Shown: positions 25,601 through 37,600 of the stretch, piece by piece
Layout of the letters: each line of letters starts with the position of its first letter
Position numbering within the stretch: position 1 is the stretch's first letter
DNA from: Patiria pectinifera
Taxonomy: Eukaryota > Echinodermata > Asteroidea > Valvatida > Asterinidae
DNA length: 64,000 nt
Assembly: GCA_029964075.1 (NCBI GenBank)
Contig: CM057149.1
Location: forward strand, 29,526,197-29,590,196
Direction: 5' to 3'
Program-made: the position numbers and the translations under genes
The notes under the pieces: generated by a model
Seen by the model: only the letters and a program-made list of their open reading frames with translations
Databases searched by the model: none
Told to the model about the DNA's origin: nothing

Positions 25601-28600
25601 AAGTTTAACTTCGCCAAGTTTTGCACACGAGTACATCGTGACGTGATTTGGCTTTATATTTCCGAAAAGTTCGACCGGGGTCTCACGTAAAATTTCCAGA
25701 GCTATATGGAGCATGCGGAGTCCAACCATTGCATCACGTGTGCGCCTTGATCCAATAGGAACCTAGGAAGGCTGCACAGTATCCTGAAGTCATTTTAAAT
25801 GATGCTGTCAATCTATTGGTTGTCTGTGGTTTGAAGTCATAAACACTACTTTAATACAGAAAGGGGGAACCCCCTCGCCAACCAATCAAAGGACAATCTT
25901 CAAAAATCCAGAATTGTAAGTTGTTATCATCACACTTATATCAAACTAACGCACTTTGTTTTTCTATAATTCTACTATTCGAAGATACAGGCAACTTGTC
26001 ACAATCGTTTGAACCCGTTCGATCGTTTTTTCTGCAAGGAGAAAATCAGATTGGCACTTTTCGGCCGCCTGAATGAAATCTGTTAAGCCGGGAAACCAGA
26101 AATGTTATCTTATTTTCCCGCTGCTATAACAGAAGAAAAGCAGATGTTCACTTTTCGTCTGCCAGCATAAGGAGTTGACATGTAAAATCTGCTCTTCAGG
26201 TTTATCAGAAAAGCAGAGAGGTAGATTCAACCAAAGCATCCAATCTGCGTTTCTGGTATAGCAGAAAGCAGAGAGCTGACAATCGAACCGTCGAAAAAGT
26301 TCAATCTGCCTTTTTTGCTATTCTGACAACCAGAACGCAGATGTCCACTTTTCGTACTCCATATTCAGCCTTCGACAGTCTTGGGGCCAGATTGGATTTG
26401 GATTATCCCCCCCCCCCCCAATACAACCAATCCCTGTCAAACACGGTCAAGCCGCTACGGCGCTATAGAGGTCGCTATCAACAAGATGAACCCAATCGCT
26501 AAGTTTTGGGAAGCTTGGCATGATTATCCAGGAAATATCAAGTACACCTCACTCATGCATGCTGTATGCAAGCCTAATTGTGCACTCGTGGAATATCCTT
26601 CGACTCATTTCCTGGGCTCCGATGCCAAAATTCCCAAGACTGGACTTGATTCATCTTATTGATTGCAGCCTCTAATGGCCGCGCCGGCCATGGACAACCT
26701 GCGTTTGCATTTGGGAAAAAATAGCAGAATTCAGTCTCGAACTAAGTCTACGGCTTCGACAATATTTTAAAATTGAATATACAGGGTGGTGCAAAAAGAA
26801 GGAACCCCACTTTTAACCTACTTACTTAATTTATTTGAACTGTTATTTTTTATATAATGTAGTGAAGTATAGCTCTTCAACCATACGTGGTGAACAAAAT
26901 CTTTAAAAAAAAATCGCAAGAATAGTGTTATTATGCTAATTTGCATATAAGTCACCAAAATCACCGTTGTCCACGTGTAACTCTAGTATAGTGTTTTTTC
27001 CTCTTCAAATAAAGCCGTCCACGGACAAACAGGTTTTGCACTTGAAATTTTAAACTACCACACCTCAGAGACAAAATATGCATTTGCAATCATGTTTTCG
27101 TCACGTGTGTGTGTAAAGATCAATATTTTAATGCCACTTAGTTGAATGTTTTGCAATATGCTCAACAACTATGTGATTGTTGTCAAAAGTGGGTTTCCCT
27201 CTTTGTGCACCACCCTGTATAAGTCATACGTTTCATTTCAGGGTAACAGGTTAAAATATGACTTACGTTTCTCAATACATTGAATACAATGTGTAACGTT
27301 ATTATACAATTATACGCACACTTTCCTCGTACATGTAAATGTTTCATGTGCGAAGTATACACGAGTCAAAATGAACTATAAACTTCTGTAAGACCTCTTC
27401 ACTTTCGCAATTATCACAATCACTTTTACAACTTATCATAATTAAATTCTCCTAAACACGTGCCAGTCTATTGTTTGTGTTGTGCATAACATGCAAGACC
27501 TAATTTATTATTTATTATTTATCATATTTATAATTAATCAAATTAACTGACAACATATATATATACATTACAAAGTATAGCTTTTCTTGGCCAAATTTCA
27601 ATAAAAAATCGTAAATTTTTACACCCGACCCATTCAGTTTTATATGAATTTGAATGCTGCCTTACATCAGTATTCCATCGTCAAAAGATGTAATTAAATT
27701 TCATTGGTTAGCATACTTTCGACAATAAGTTAATTTAATTCCCAACGGTTGTTCAATTTGTTCAAATTTTTTCGATTCCAGAAGAAAGAGGTTGATCGAG
27801 ATTTCAATTTCATCGATTAGCGAAAATTGTAGCTTTATGATTCGTATTCTCCTTCACATTAAATTCCATTCTCAAAAGAAACCCTAGTTTGATCGGAATT
27901 TTGAAAACTGCTTGAATATAAAAGCAATCAAATCAAGAAGAACAAAATGTTGAAGTTGGGCAGGGAAATCTATATCAAAATAAGTTTCTTTCTTTTTCTT
28001 TTTTTTCTTTTTTCTTCACGTGATTCTTTTTAATATTTAGTAGCTTTTAATCATGCATGTAATTCTATGTACATTGTAGTTTATATTTTTGTGCACGATG
28101 CAGTTAATATGCATGTTCAATGTTTCAAAAGCCCGTCGTTAAGACCATATTGTTGTTGCTTTTGGTGGTTCGTTTTAAATTGCTGTCAAAAGTGGGTTTC
28201 CCTCTTTTTGCACCACCCTGCATGATTGTATAAGTCATAAATTTCATTTTAGGGTAACAGGTTAAAATATGACCAAGTTTCTCAATACATTGAATGCAAT
28301 GTGTAACGTTATTATACAATTATACACACACTTTCCTCGTACATGTTAATATTTCATGTGCGAAGTATACACGAATCAAAATGAAATATAGACTTCCGTA
28401 AGATCACTTCACTTTCGCAATTATCACAATCACTTCTACAACTTATCACAATTAAATTCTCCTAAACGCGTGCCAGTCTATTTTTTTTGTGTTGTGCATA
28501 ACATGTAAGACCTAATTCCTTATTTATCATATTTATAATTAATCAAATTAATTGACAACATACATATAAATTACAAAGTATAGGTTTTCTCGGCCAAATT

Positions 28601-31600
28601 TCAATAACAAATTGTACATTTTTACACCCGACCCATTCAGTTTTATATTAATTTGAATGCTGCCTTACATCAGTATTCCATCGTCAAAAGAAGTAATTAA
28701 ATTTCATTGGTTAGCATACTTTCGACAATAAGTTAATTTAATTCCCAACGGTTGTTCAATTTGTTCAATTTTTATCGATTCCAGAAAAAATAGGTTGATC
28801 GAGAATTGAATTTCATCGATTTTTAATAGCGAACATTTTTTTTCGCATGTGTGCTTTCAAATTTGTTCTCTGTGATATGTGCTTTCAGATTCGTATCTCC
28901 TTTACATTAATTCCATATTCATTCTATAGAATTCATTTTCAAAACAAACCCTAGTTTGATCGGAATTTTGAAAACTGCTTGAATATAAAAGCAGTCAAAT
29001 CTAGAAGAACAACATGTTGAAGTTGGGCAGGGAAACCTATATTAAAATCAGTTTCTTTTTTTTTCTTGTTTTCTTTTTTGTTCACGTGATTCTTTTTTAA
29101 ATTAAGTAGCTTTTAATCATGCATGTAATTCTATGTACATTGTGGTTTATATTTTTGTGCACGATGCAGTTAATATGCATGTTCAATGTTTCGAAAGCCC
29201 GTCGTTAAGACCATATTGTTGTTGCTTTTGGTGGTTCGTTTTAATACAGGTTTTTCCGTCCAATTTTAACTAATTTACCACCCAAATTAGCTTCAATTTT
29301 AACTAATTTTCACCCAAATTAGCTTCGTAGTCACTGATTGTAGTGTGAATTTGAATTTTGTTTAAGATCATCGTTCAATTAACTAAAGAAATCATTCAAT
29401 TTATTTTCTCGAGCACGCGAACGGAAGAATGCGTCATTCATATTTAAAAGTTCGAATTTGAATTATCAGGAAGCAACATTCAAATTCGCCCAGGGCATGG
29501 GCCAAGAACACATGGTCAACTGATTTCATAAATGGGCAACTGACATTTTCGACATTTTGGCACTTGAATTCAAATACACCACTTACAACATTAAAAAAAA
29601 AAAATCACAGAAAAATTGAAAGAAAGATATCCAACTATAATTCCAAGGAGATACATAATTAAAATACGACTATTGAACAATAATGTTTAAGGGGCCATTC
29701 AGAATTTTCAATGTTTTAAAATTTCGATCTTTTTTTCCAAATTGTGGGTGGGTGGGTCAAGCAAAATAATTGAAAATCGAAATTCACAAATTTAAAAAAC
29801 AAACAAAGAAAGATAGATCTTTTGACTTGCCTGAACTACGCGCAAGCGTTCCGATATCGCGATGCGTGTTTCTTTTCCAACTTCATCCCCTGTAGGCCTA
29901 TGTACTGTACATGTACGTCATGTACATGTACATGTACGTGTATATAGACCCACTGTGGCATGAGGAAAGGTGGTTTTTCAGTAGACTTGGACGCTGGGCG
30001 TTTGTAGCGGTTAGGCCGTGCAGAGTCAGCAGGGTACCAGGTGTACTAGATCGGCTCTATAACACGCCGCGGGTGTCGATTACCAATCGCTATAAAAACT
30101 GGACTATTCAACCACTGGTCTCCAAGACTACGAGGACCGCAGCCTGTGATGTGATGTCTGCCCAAACCTGATGTTTTTCTTTCGCTCGTACCCCCGCCCT
30201 GCAAACAGGGCGAGGGGGGGGGGGGTACGAGCGAATGTTTTTCTCAGCTACCTCACGTGACAGGCACAACCTCGTATGTCACATGTCATCCACCTCATCC
30301 AGAAAACGACAAAACCACGGTCATCTTTGTGGCTTCCAAAACTGCAACCTGTCATTCCCAACAGCATATCAGCTGGCAAAACACAAGAAAACTGAAGGTC
30401 ACCATTGCAAAAGAGGAAGACCGACAACTTCACGTCGTCACTGAACTAGACACACATGTACATGGGTGTACATGACTTGTTCATGTTCAAGTATGTACAT
30501 GCAAGTGCATGTATGATGTACATGTTCAGTTTTTTATTAATCGAAATTAGGGGTGGGTGGGTCAAAATAATTTGGAAAAAAAGTCGAAATTTTAAAACAT
30601 TGAAAATTCTGAATGGCCCCTTATTTGTAAGAATTTTGAGAAGTTGATATATTTATAGAAAGGAATATAGAAAAATGATAAAAAAAATAGATGCCGAAGA
30701 AAATAAATGACACCTTGAAATAAAAAAAAATTATAATGATGAAAAGTGGAGCTGTCCTTATGAAAGCCTTTATTTTCATGGTGACTTTTTTTATTACGTT
30801 TGCTGTTGACTCTATTTCGCGGAATGCGCAAAGTGCTGAATTGATTGCACATAAATGGAATGGAAGTAAGAATCGAAGGTAGAAACCTCATTAAATCAAG
30901 CTGTGTCAAAGTGAATGCCGATTTGGTGCTATTCTAATTTGGATGTGTTGCAAAACAAATTTGAATGTCTATAAACGAAATTGAACGCCATGAAAATGAA
31001 AAGAACCAAACAAGTAGCAGCATGATCAAAATTGTTTGAATATGTATGATGTAAAGAAATGAACGTATTTCTGAGGAATTTGAGCGGGAAAACTGATTTT
31101 AATCACTATTGATAATGCATGTATCAGGCGCGGTTCTAGAGCGTATAATTTGGGGGGCTAGCAGGGGTGAAATGTAGACCGGTTGTTTTTTTCCCGGACA
31201 CTTAGGCCTCCGAAAATCAATAGGGGGAGGGGGTGGGGCTCGCACCACATTTTCAGTGGGGAGCGCTTATAAAATCCTACAACCATGCGTGTTGACTATT
31301 TTTGGGGGTGAGATAATTCGCACGTCAACTTCTGAAATTGCCTACTGCAATCTTTTTTAATGGATTTTCTTTTTTTTGGGGGGGGGGGGGGCCAGACAAA
31401 CAAAACAAAAAATGGGGGGGGGGGGCTACAGCCCCCTAGCCCCCCTTTCTACAACCGCACCTGCATGTAATTCTATGTATAAATTCCTTCTTTTGTGCAC
31501 AATGCAGTCCATACAATGTTTCAAAAGGTTTTTTGTTATCGTACAGACAGCTTTCACAAGCTTTTGAAATCGCCAATTGATTGTACCATGTGGTCACTGT

Positions 31601-34600
31601 AATTTGTAGTATGCACAGTCCTTGGTAGAAGCCACAAACTTGTCTGCACTGACCTGTGAGCTGGTGACGTTGTTCAGATGGCACATCTTCCCTGACAAGT
31701 TGAAGGAGCGGCAGTTGGGATCCTTGCAGCAGGCCATGCAGCATTGTATCGGGTGCTTGATCTGGGTGAGCATGTAGGCGTGGTCCAGCAGGCAATAGGG
31801 CGTGGTCATCAGGCCAGTATCTTGCTTGGTCACAGCTTGGCAACGAGGTGCAGGATTTGGGAATGGTTTCTCACAGATGACTTGCCTGATTGCACCACAG
31901 CTGACCATATCCACCTCATTTACCCCGGCATGTAGCTCATAGCATGCATTTGTAGTGCTGAACAACGCAAGCTGCTGCTGGTTATCATCAGAGCACAAAC
32001 ACTCCCCGTCTACCTTCCTACAGCCAAGCCAGAATCTGTTCCTATTCTGTGAAAAGTCTAATACGAAGTGTTTTTCTTGCTCAGAGTTGAGTACCAAGAG
32101 CTGAGCTCCAAGTCCAGTGCACTTATCTAAGGCCTCAACCCAAGTGCGCCTGTTGGAAATGAATATGATGTAGCAAGAATGATCATAGTATGTCCATCCT
32201 TTTGGACAAATCAAACAGACAGCATTACTGCCAAGTACACCGACCATCAGAGCAAGACAACCTTTTAACATAATGCTTTGCATCTCCATATGCATCGCTG
32301 GTCTTCCAATTCGTCAAATATTGCTTCGAATCGGTGATGCCAAATCACAGAAAGATATAATTGATCACAGAGTGATGCTTCGTCGGCGATGTGTCACTTT
32401 GTATTGGTACACATATTATGTTCAAGCGCTGAGAAATTCCCTTGATATCTTGTACATATACAAAGCTATAGCTCTACACGCGATCTTCTCCAGAGCAGCT
32501 TTCCGAGTGGCGGAGGAGGTAGTTGGCATGTTAACAGTCCCGTGTTATCAGAGATCACATGTACAAAAGACAGCGTCAACACTGACGTCGTGTATCCTTG
32601 GCATCTCGTATTTATTTAAAATCCAACTATCGCACGAGATAAATTAGTTCCTTTTCACAAAGACCTTCAATTGCTAACGAAATCATTGCGTCCACTAGAC
32701 ACGTTCTTCCAATTCCTAGTTCCGCTCCGATTTGTCGGGAAATAAGTCAGAAAGCACTTGACCGTGATGGTTTCTTGTGTATGCGTGTGGACAGCCCTGT
32801 CCCTTCAATTCAATATTGTGACGTGTGAGACCTTTATCGTCGGTGATTATGGTGGAAAACACCACTAATTATCATTGCCCTATCCCAACCTAATGAAGTG
32901 TCAAATTTCCCCTTGTCTCATACAGACGCCTTGATGACCTGAAATGCCCACAAAGACACGATGCACCATTGTGTCTATTATTAGATTCCTTCTAACGGCT
33001 ACCTGCTCATATGTGCGAGACCTTCATCTTCAACGGTGGTGGTGGAAACTGCCGCTAATTACCGTTGGCCCATATAAGTTAATACACTAATGAAGTGTTA
33101 ATTTTGCTCCGTGCCTCAGACGGACTAGTTATGATGCGCTGATATGCCCACGAAGACACGATCCCCCTTTGTGTATTTAATTAGATTTCTTCTGGCTTCG
33201 AGCTGCTCATGCACTGCAAACAAATGTATTGTCAGCTCAAAACTTTCCAAAGCATAGGAGCACAATGCTGAAAGTTGGATTTAGAAAGTACGGTCCTAGC
33301 TGCAACTTCTCTAATCATCTAAAACAACGCCTAATCACAGGACACCTGTCTCAATTCATAGTACAGCTTTGATATGTTATGTAGTAGTGTCAACTTATAC
33401 TGCTGCGAATCAATGAAGTCTGTAGTGGACACAGTTCTCTCCGGTAGTCACAAACTTGTCAGCATCAACCTGGGAGTTGGTGACATTGTTGAGATGGCAC
33501 ATCTCTCCTGACAGGTTGAAGGAGCGGCAGTTGAGATCCTTGTAGCAGGCCATGCAGCACTGCATCGGGTGCTTGATCTGGGTGACCATGTAGGCGTGGC
33601 CCAGCAGACAGTAGGGCGTGGTCATCAGGTCAGCATCTTGCTTGCTGTCAGCTTGACAGCGAAGTGCGGAATTTGGAAATGGTTTCTCACATACGACATG
33701 ATTGCCTGTAGTACAGACGACGACATCCAACTGATCTATGCTGACATGCAGCTCCAAGCATTTACCCGTAGGTCGCGACAATGCAAGCTGATGTTGGTTA
33801 TCATCAGGACACACCCACTCGTTTACCCTGTTAATCTTCCTACAGCCAAGCCAGCTAATAAACCTTTTCCCTGTCCAGTCTCTGATGAACTGTCTCTCTT
33901 GCTCAGAGTTGAGAACCAGGAGCTGAGCTCCTAGCCCAGTACACTTATCTAAGGCATCGGTCCAAGGGATCTTGGTAGAACCGAACTTGAGGTAACAAGA
34001 CTGACGGTAGTGTGTCCATCCTCGCGGGCAAATGCCATTTGTGCTGAGCACACTGACTGTCAGAGCGAGCCAACATCCGTAAAGAATGCTTTGCATCTCC
34101 AGATGCATTGTTGGTCATCCAATTCGTCAAATATTGCTCCAAATCAGTGATGCCTGATCACATTAATTTATTAATGCTCACAGAATGATGCGCCGTTGAA
34201 TGACGTCTGTTCGTCGCCTTGTATTGGTACGTTATAAGTGCTAAGAAAATTCCCTGATGCCTTGTACATAGACCAAGCTTGCTCTATAAAATGCAATCTT
34301 TTAAAGCAGCTTTCCGAGTGGGTGACGTGGTAGTTGGCATGGAAACAGCTCTCTACTAACAAACATTGGTTCAGAAGACTGCATATAGACAGTGACGTGA
34401 CGTATCCTAGGCGTCCCGTTTCTAGTACATTGATTCATTAAAGTCTTGATTAATAACGCACAAATGAACTAGTTAATTTTGTCACGAAGGCCTTCGTAGT
34501 GGTGTCCAAAAATCAACAAACCAATATAACAATCATTGTATTCACTGAACAGGGTATATCGATTACTCGTTACGCTGTGTTACAACTGATAATGTAGTAA

Positions 34601-37600
34601 CCAACCGATAACGTATCACCAACCGATAATGTATCACAAATTGACCGATATTGTATCACTAACCGATAATGTACCAAAAATTGACTGATAGTGTAGTAAA
34701 ATTTGTATCCGATAATGTATCACGTGTCGACGGATAATGTATCTACAAAATAACTGTATCCGATAATGTATCACCACGGAACGGATAATGTATCAACCGA
34801 TAAAGTATCAAAAATCAACCGATAATGTATCAGTATGGGGAAAAGGTGTACACAAATGTTTGTTTTATGTCCGATTATCCCGCCCCACGTTTTGACCAGG
34901 GAGGTGGGTCTGGGCTAGTTGATCACCACCACCCCCATTATTTTGTATTTAGAGAAAAAGGGCAGATTTTGAGGTATTTTTCAAACTTTCCAACCGCCGA
35001 AATGTATTAAATAGTAATGAGAAAGGGAGAAAAAATACAAATAGCTTGAAATGCACTGGGACGTCTGTATCATGAACAGCGCCCCCCCCCCCCAGTGTCA
35101 TGTGGTCTCCAGCAAGGCCCCCGACCCCCCGTTTGTATTTCACGGCCAGGACTTTTTCTTTTAGCTATCCCCCATCCCCAAGTCCCCAGCGCAGATTTAC
35201 GCTACTGTTGCAGGGGCGGATCCAGGAATATTCGCGGGGGGGGGGGGTTCATCAGCAAAACAATCTGAAAATGTACACAGGATTTTTTTCCGGACACTTG
35301 GCCTCCGTGAAATCAAAAACTTGGGGAAGGGGGGTATCATATTTCAATAGGGGACGCTGTTCAAATTGGACAATTATTAACAACGGATTACAGAATGGTG
35401 TAAAAATACCCCCTATCTAAGCTGCCTCCGTCCGTATTTTGAACAGGCGGACATTATACCAGTAATTTTTTTTTGGGGGGGGGGTCACTGCAGAGGGGGG
35501 GGGGTGCATTATTTTTTTTAGGAATTTGTGTGCAATTTGTTTTGGGACACAGCTGGGGACCCACCCCCCCCCCCGGATCCGCGCCTGTGTTGGCCTCAAG
35601 GAAGCAGCAGGCTCGTGATGTTTGGACTCCAAACTGTGTGGGTTGAACAAACTGAAGTCAGTGGGTAGACAAATAACAAATGACGTCACATGCGAACGGT
35701 GCCCCCCCCCCCTAAAAAAAAGCCGGGGCATTATTTTGTACGGTACAGTAATATTGTGTACATGATTGTGGGATTTTATCAGCGCTCCCCGTTGAAAATA
35801 TGGCACGCCCCCCTCCCCCCTCATCGACCCCTCCCCCTCATCCCCCTCATCCCTCATCCCTCATCCCTCTCCCCCTCACACCCCCCTCCCCCTCCCCCAC
35901 TAAATGAGCAGTAATGCTGTGATTGTGCCCTTTTCAAATCTGTAAGAAAATAAATCGTCTGGGGTCGACAAGGGACCCATGAAGCTTGATCGCATCTAGA
36001 CTATCTTCGACGATTGCAGCCTAAATCCGGTAAACTTGTTACATTGTATCTTTTGTGACAGCTCAAGTTACATGATCATTTCAGATGGAAGTTTTGCTAT
36101 ACACATGCCTCGCCACTCGTATGTGTTCCCGGTTCATGCACAGCTCGTATTTTGAATGTTGCAAAGTTATTGGGGGAGGGAATAGTCTGGGAGACCATCG
36201 CAAGTTAAATTGAACGTATGCGCGCGCCGACGTTGCCTGACGCTCCTGCGAAGACGCTGCTGCTAATAGCCACATTCTGGCACATTCTGGAAGTGGTGTG
36301 GAACCTTGCGCGCGAACCAGTACAGTACAGTACGCATATGCTGTGTCCCGTCCATTGATCTCCATACGGAGATCAATGGTCCCGTACGTCCATGGGGCTC
36401 TCAAAAGTGGTAAAACGCGCCCTCTTGTGTCGCAGCACGGAGCCCATATGGAGGCCAAGTGTCCGGAGAAAAGAACTTGTCCACATTTCAGCGCGGATGT
36501 GCGAGTGCGGTTCCCCCCCCCCCCCCTTGACATCAAAAGCTGGATACGCCACTAGCCTAGGCCCACTTGGAAGTAGAGCATCTCCCAACCTCTCAAATTA
36601 AAAAAAAATATTTTTCATGATAAACTTTCTCGAGTGGGGACTTATCATAGTAAAGGCACTTATTAGACTTTAATTAATTTGCAATATTTCCACCTTTTCC
36701 CAATACTGATACATTATCGGTTGATTTTTGATACATTATCGGTTGATACAGTATCCGTTCCGTAGTGATACATTATCGGATACAGTTATTTTGTAGATAC
36801 ATTATCCGTCGACACGTGATACATTATCGGATACAAATTTTACTACACTATCAGTCAATTTTTGGTACATTATCGGTTAGTGATACAATATCGGTCAATT
36901 TGTGATACATTATCGGTTGGTGATACGTTATCGGTTGGTTACTACATTATCAGTTGTAACACGCTGCAAGTTGTCGGGAAATAAGAGAGTAAACCATCAG
37001 TCGTGTTGGTTTTCTTGTGCACGTGTGGACAGCTCAGTCCCTTCGATTCAGTTTTGGTATGTGAGACCTTGACCATGGTGGCGGAAACCGCCGCTGATTA
37101 CGGTTGACCTACATCTGATAAGTACTGCAGACTTGGATGTTCTCATCAGATAACAAAATCAAAAAAAATTTGCTTATACTTCACTTATTTATGTGACAAA
37201 CTAAATCATGGACCACAATAAAAACAAGTGTTTCAGATGAGCAACTAATTTCTTGTTACATATGCTCTTCGGTGAGACTCTGAACTACCAACACTCGACA
37301 TTTTCACTGAGGCAGAGACATCTTGCACACACCTTGGCCAGTTGTGAAATTGATTAAACATCAGTGATGCTTCAGATAGAACTCTTTGTCTCTTGGCGTT
37401 CTTTGCTCGGTGCAGATTATTAAATTCACCAAGTCACAGAACTGACTTAAACCTGATCGTGAATTCGGTCATGAAATTTTCCAGAGAAAAGAAAGGGGGG
37501 GGACGACACTAAATTGGCTATTTCAAAGTATTGACTCCCCCCTCTGATACTTTCCACCCAGTTACTCAATCAATATTATCCAGAACCTACAAATAAAGAG

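Larger units (their letters stand above)
29691..30620. mobile_element. DNA transposon remnant with 55-bp TIRs and a zinc-finger ORF
   Basis: The ends are ggggccattcagaattttca and its inverse tgaaaattctgaatggcccc, near-perfect over about 55 bp. Flanks are ttaa (29687-29690) and ttat (30621-30624). This fits a TTAA-targeting element such as Kolobok or piggyBac. Inside is a short frame with a C2H2-like finger, stretches rich in tgtacatg, and an inserted hairpin. Confidence 0.65.
34578..36961. mobile_element. Foldback DNA transposon, 2.4 kb, with motif-rich 270-bp arms
   Basis: The ends are TGTTACAACTGATAATG and CATTATCAGTTGTAACA, with a perfect 5-bp duplication cgctg on both sides (34573-34577, 36962-36966). 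The arms 34578-34848 and 36694-36961 are nearly identical inverted copies. Each carries about a dozen 'CCGATAATGTATC' variants. The paralogous flank at 39371-39415 reads continuously across the insertion point, as expected for an empty site. TGT...ACA ends recall Ginger elements, and the motif-filled arms recall foldback elements. No transposase is recognisable. Confidence 0.8.

Noticed and set aside
26381..26662. 93-codon open frame in the large intron
   Set aside because: It begins in a proline run made by a C-tract and matches no family I can name; there is no evidence of expression.
27176..29244. Hidden lectin pseudogenes in the 1.0 kb tandem units
   Set aside because: The units resemble sequence downstream of lectin gene 1, but no CTLD or PAN coding remnant was seen in them.
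35417..35914. Proline-rich and glycine-rich open frames
   Set aside because: They come from C-rich simple repeats and MITE arms inside the foldback element.
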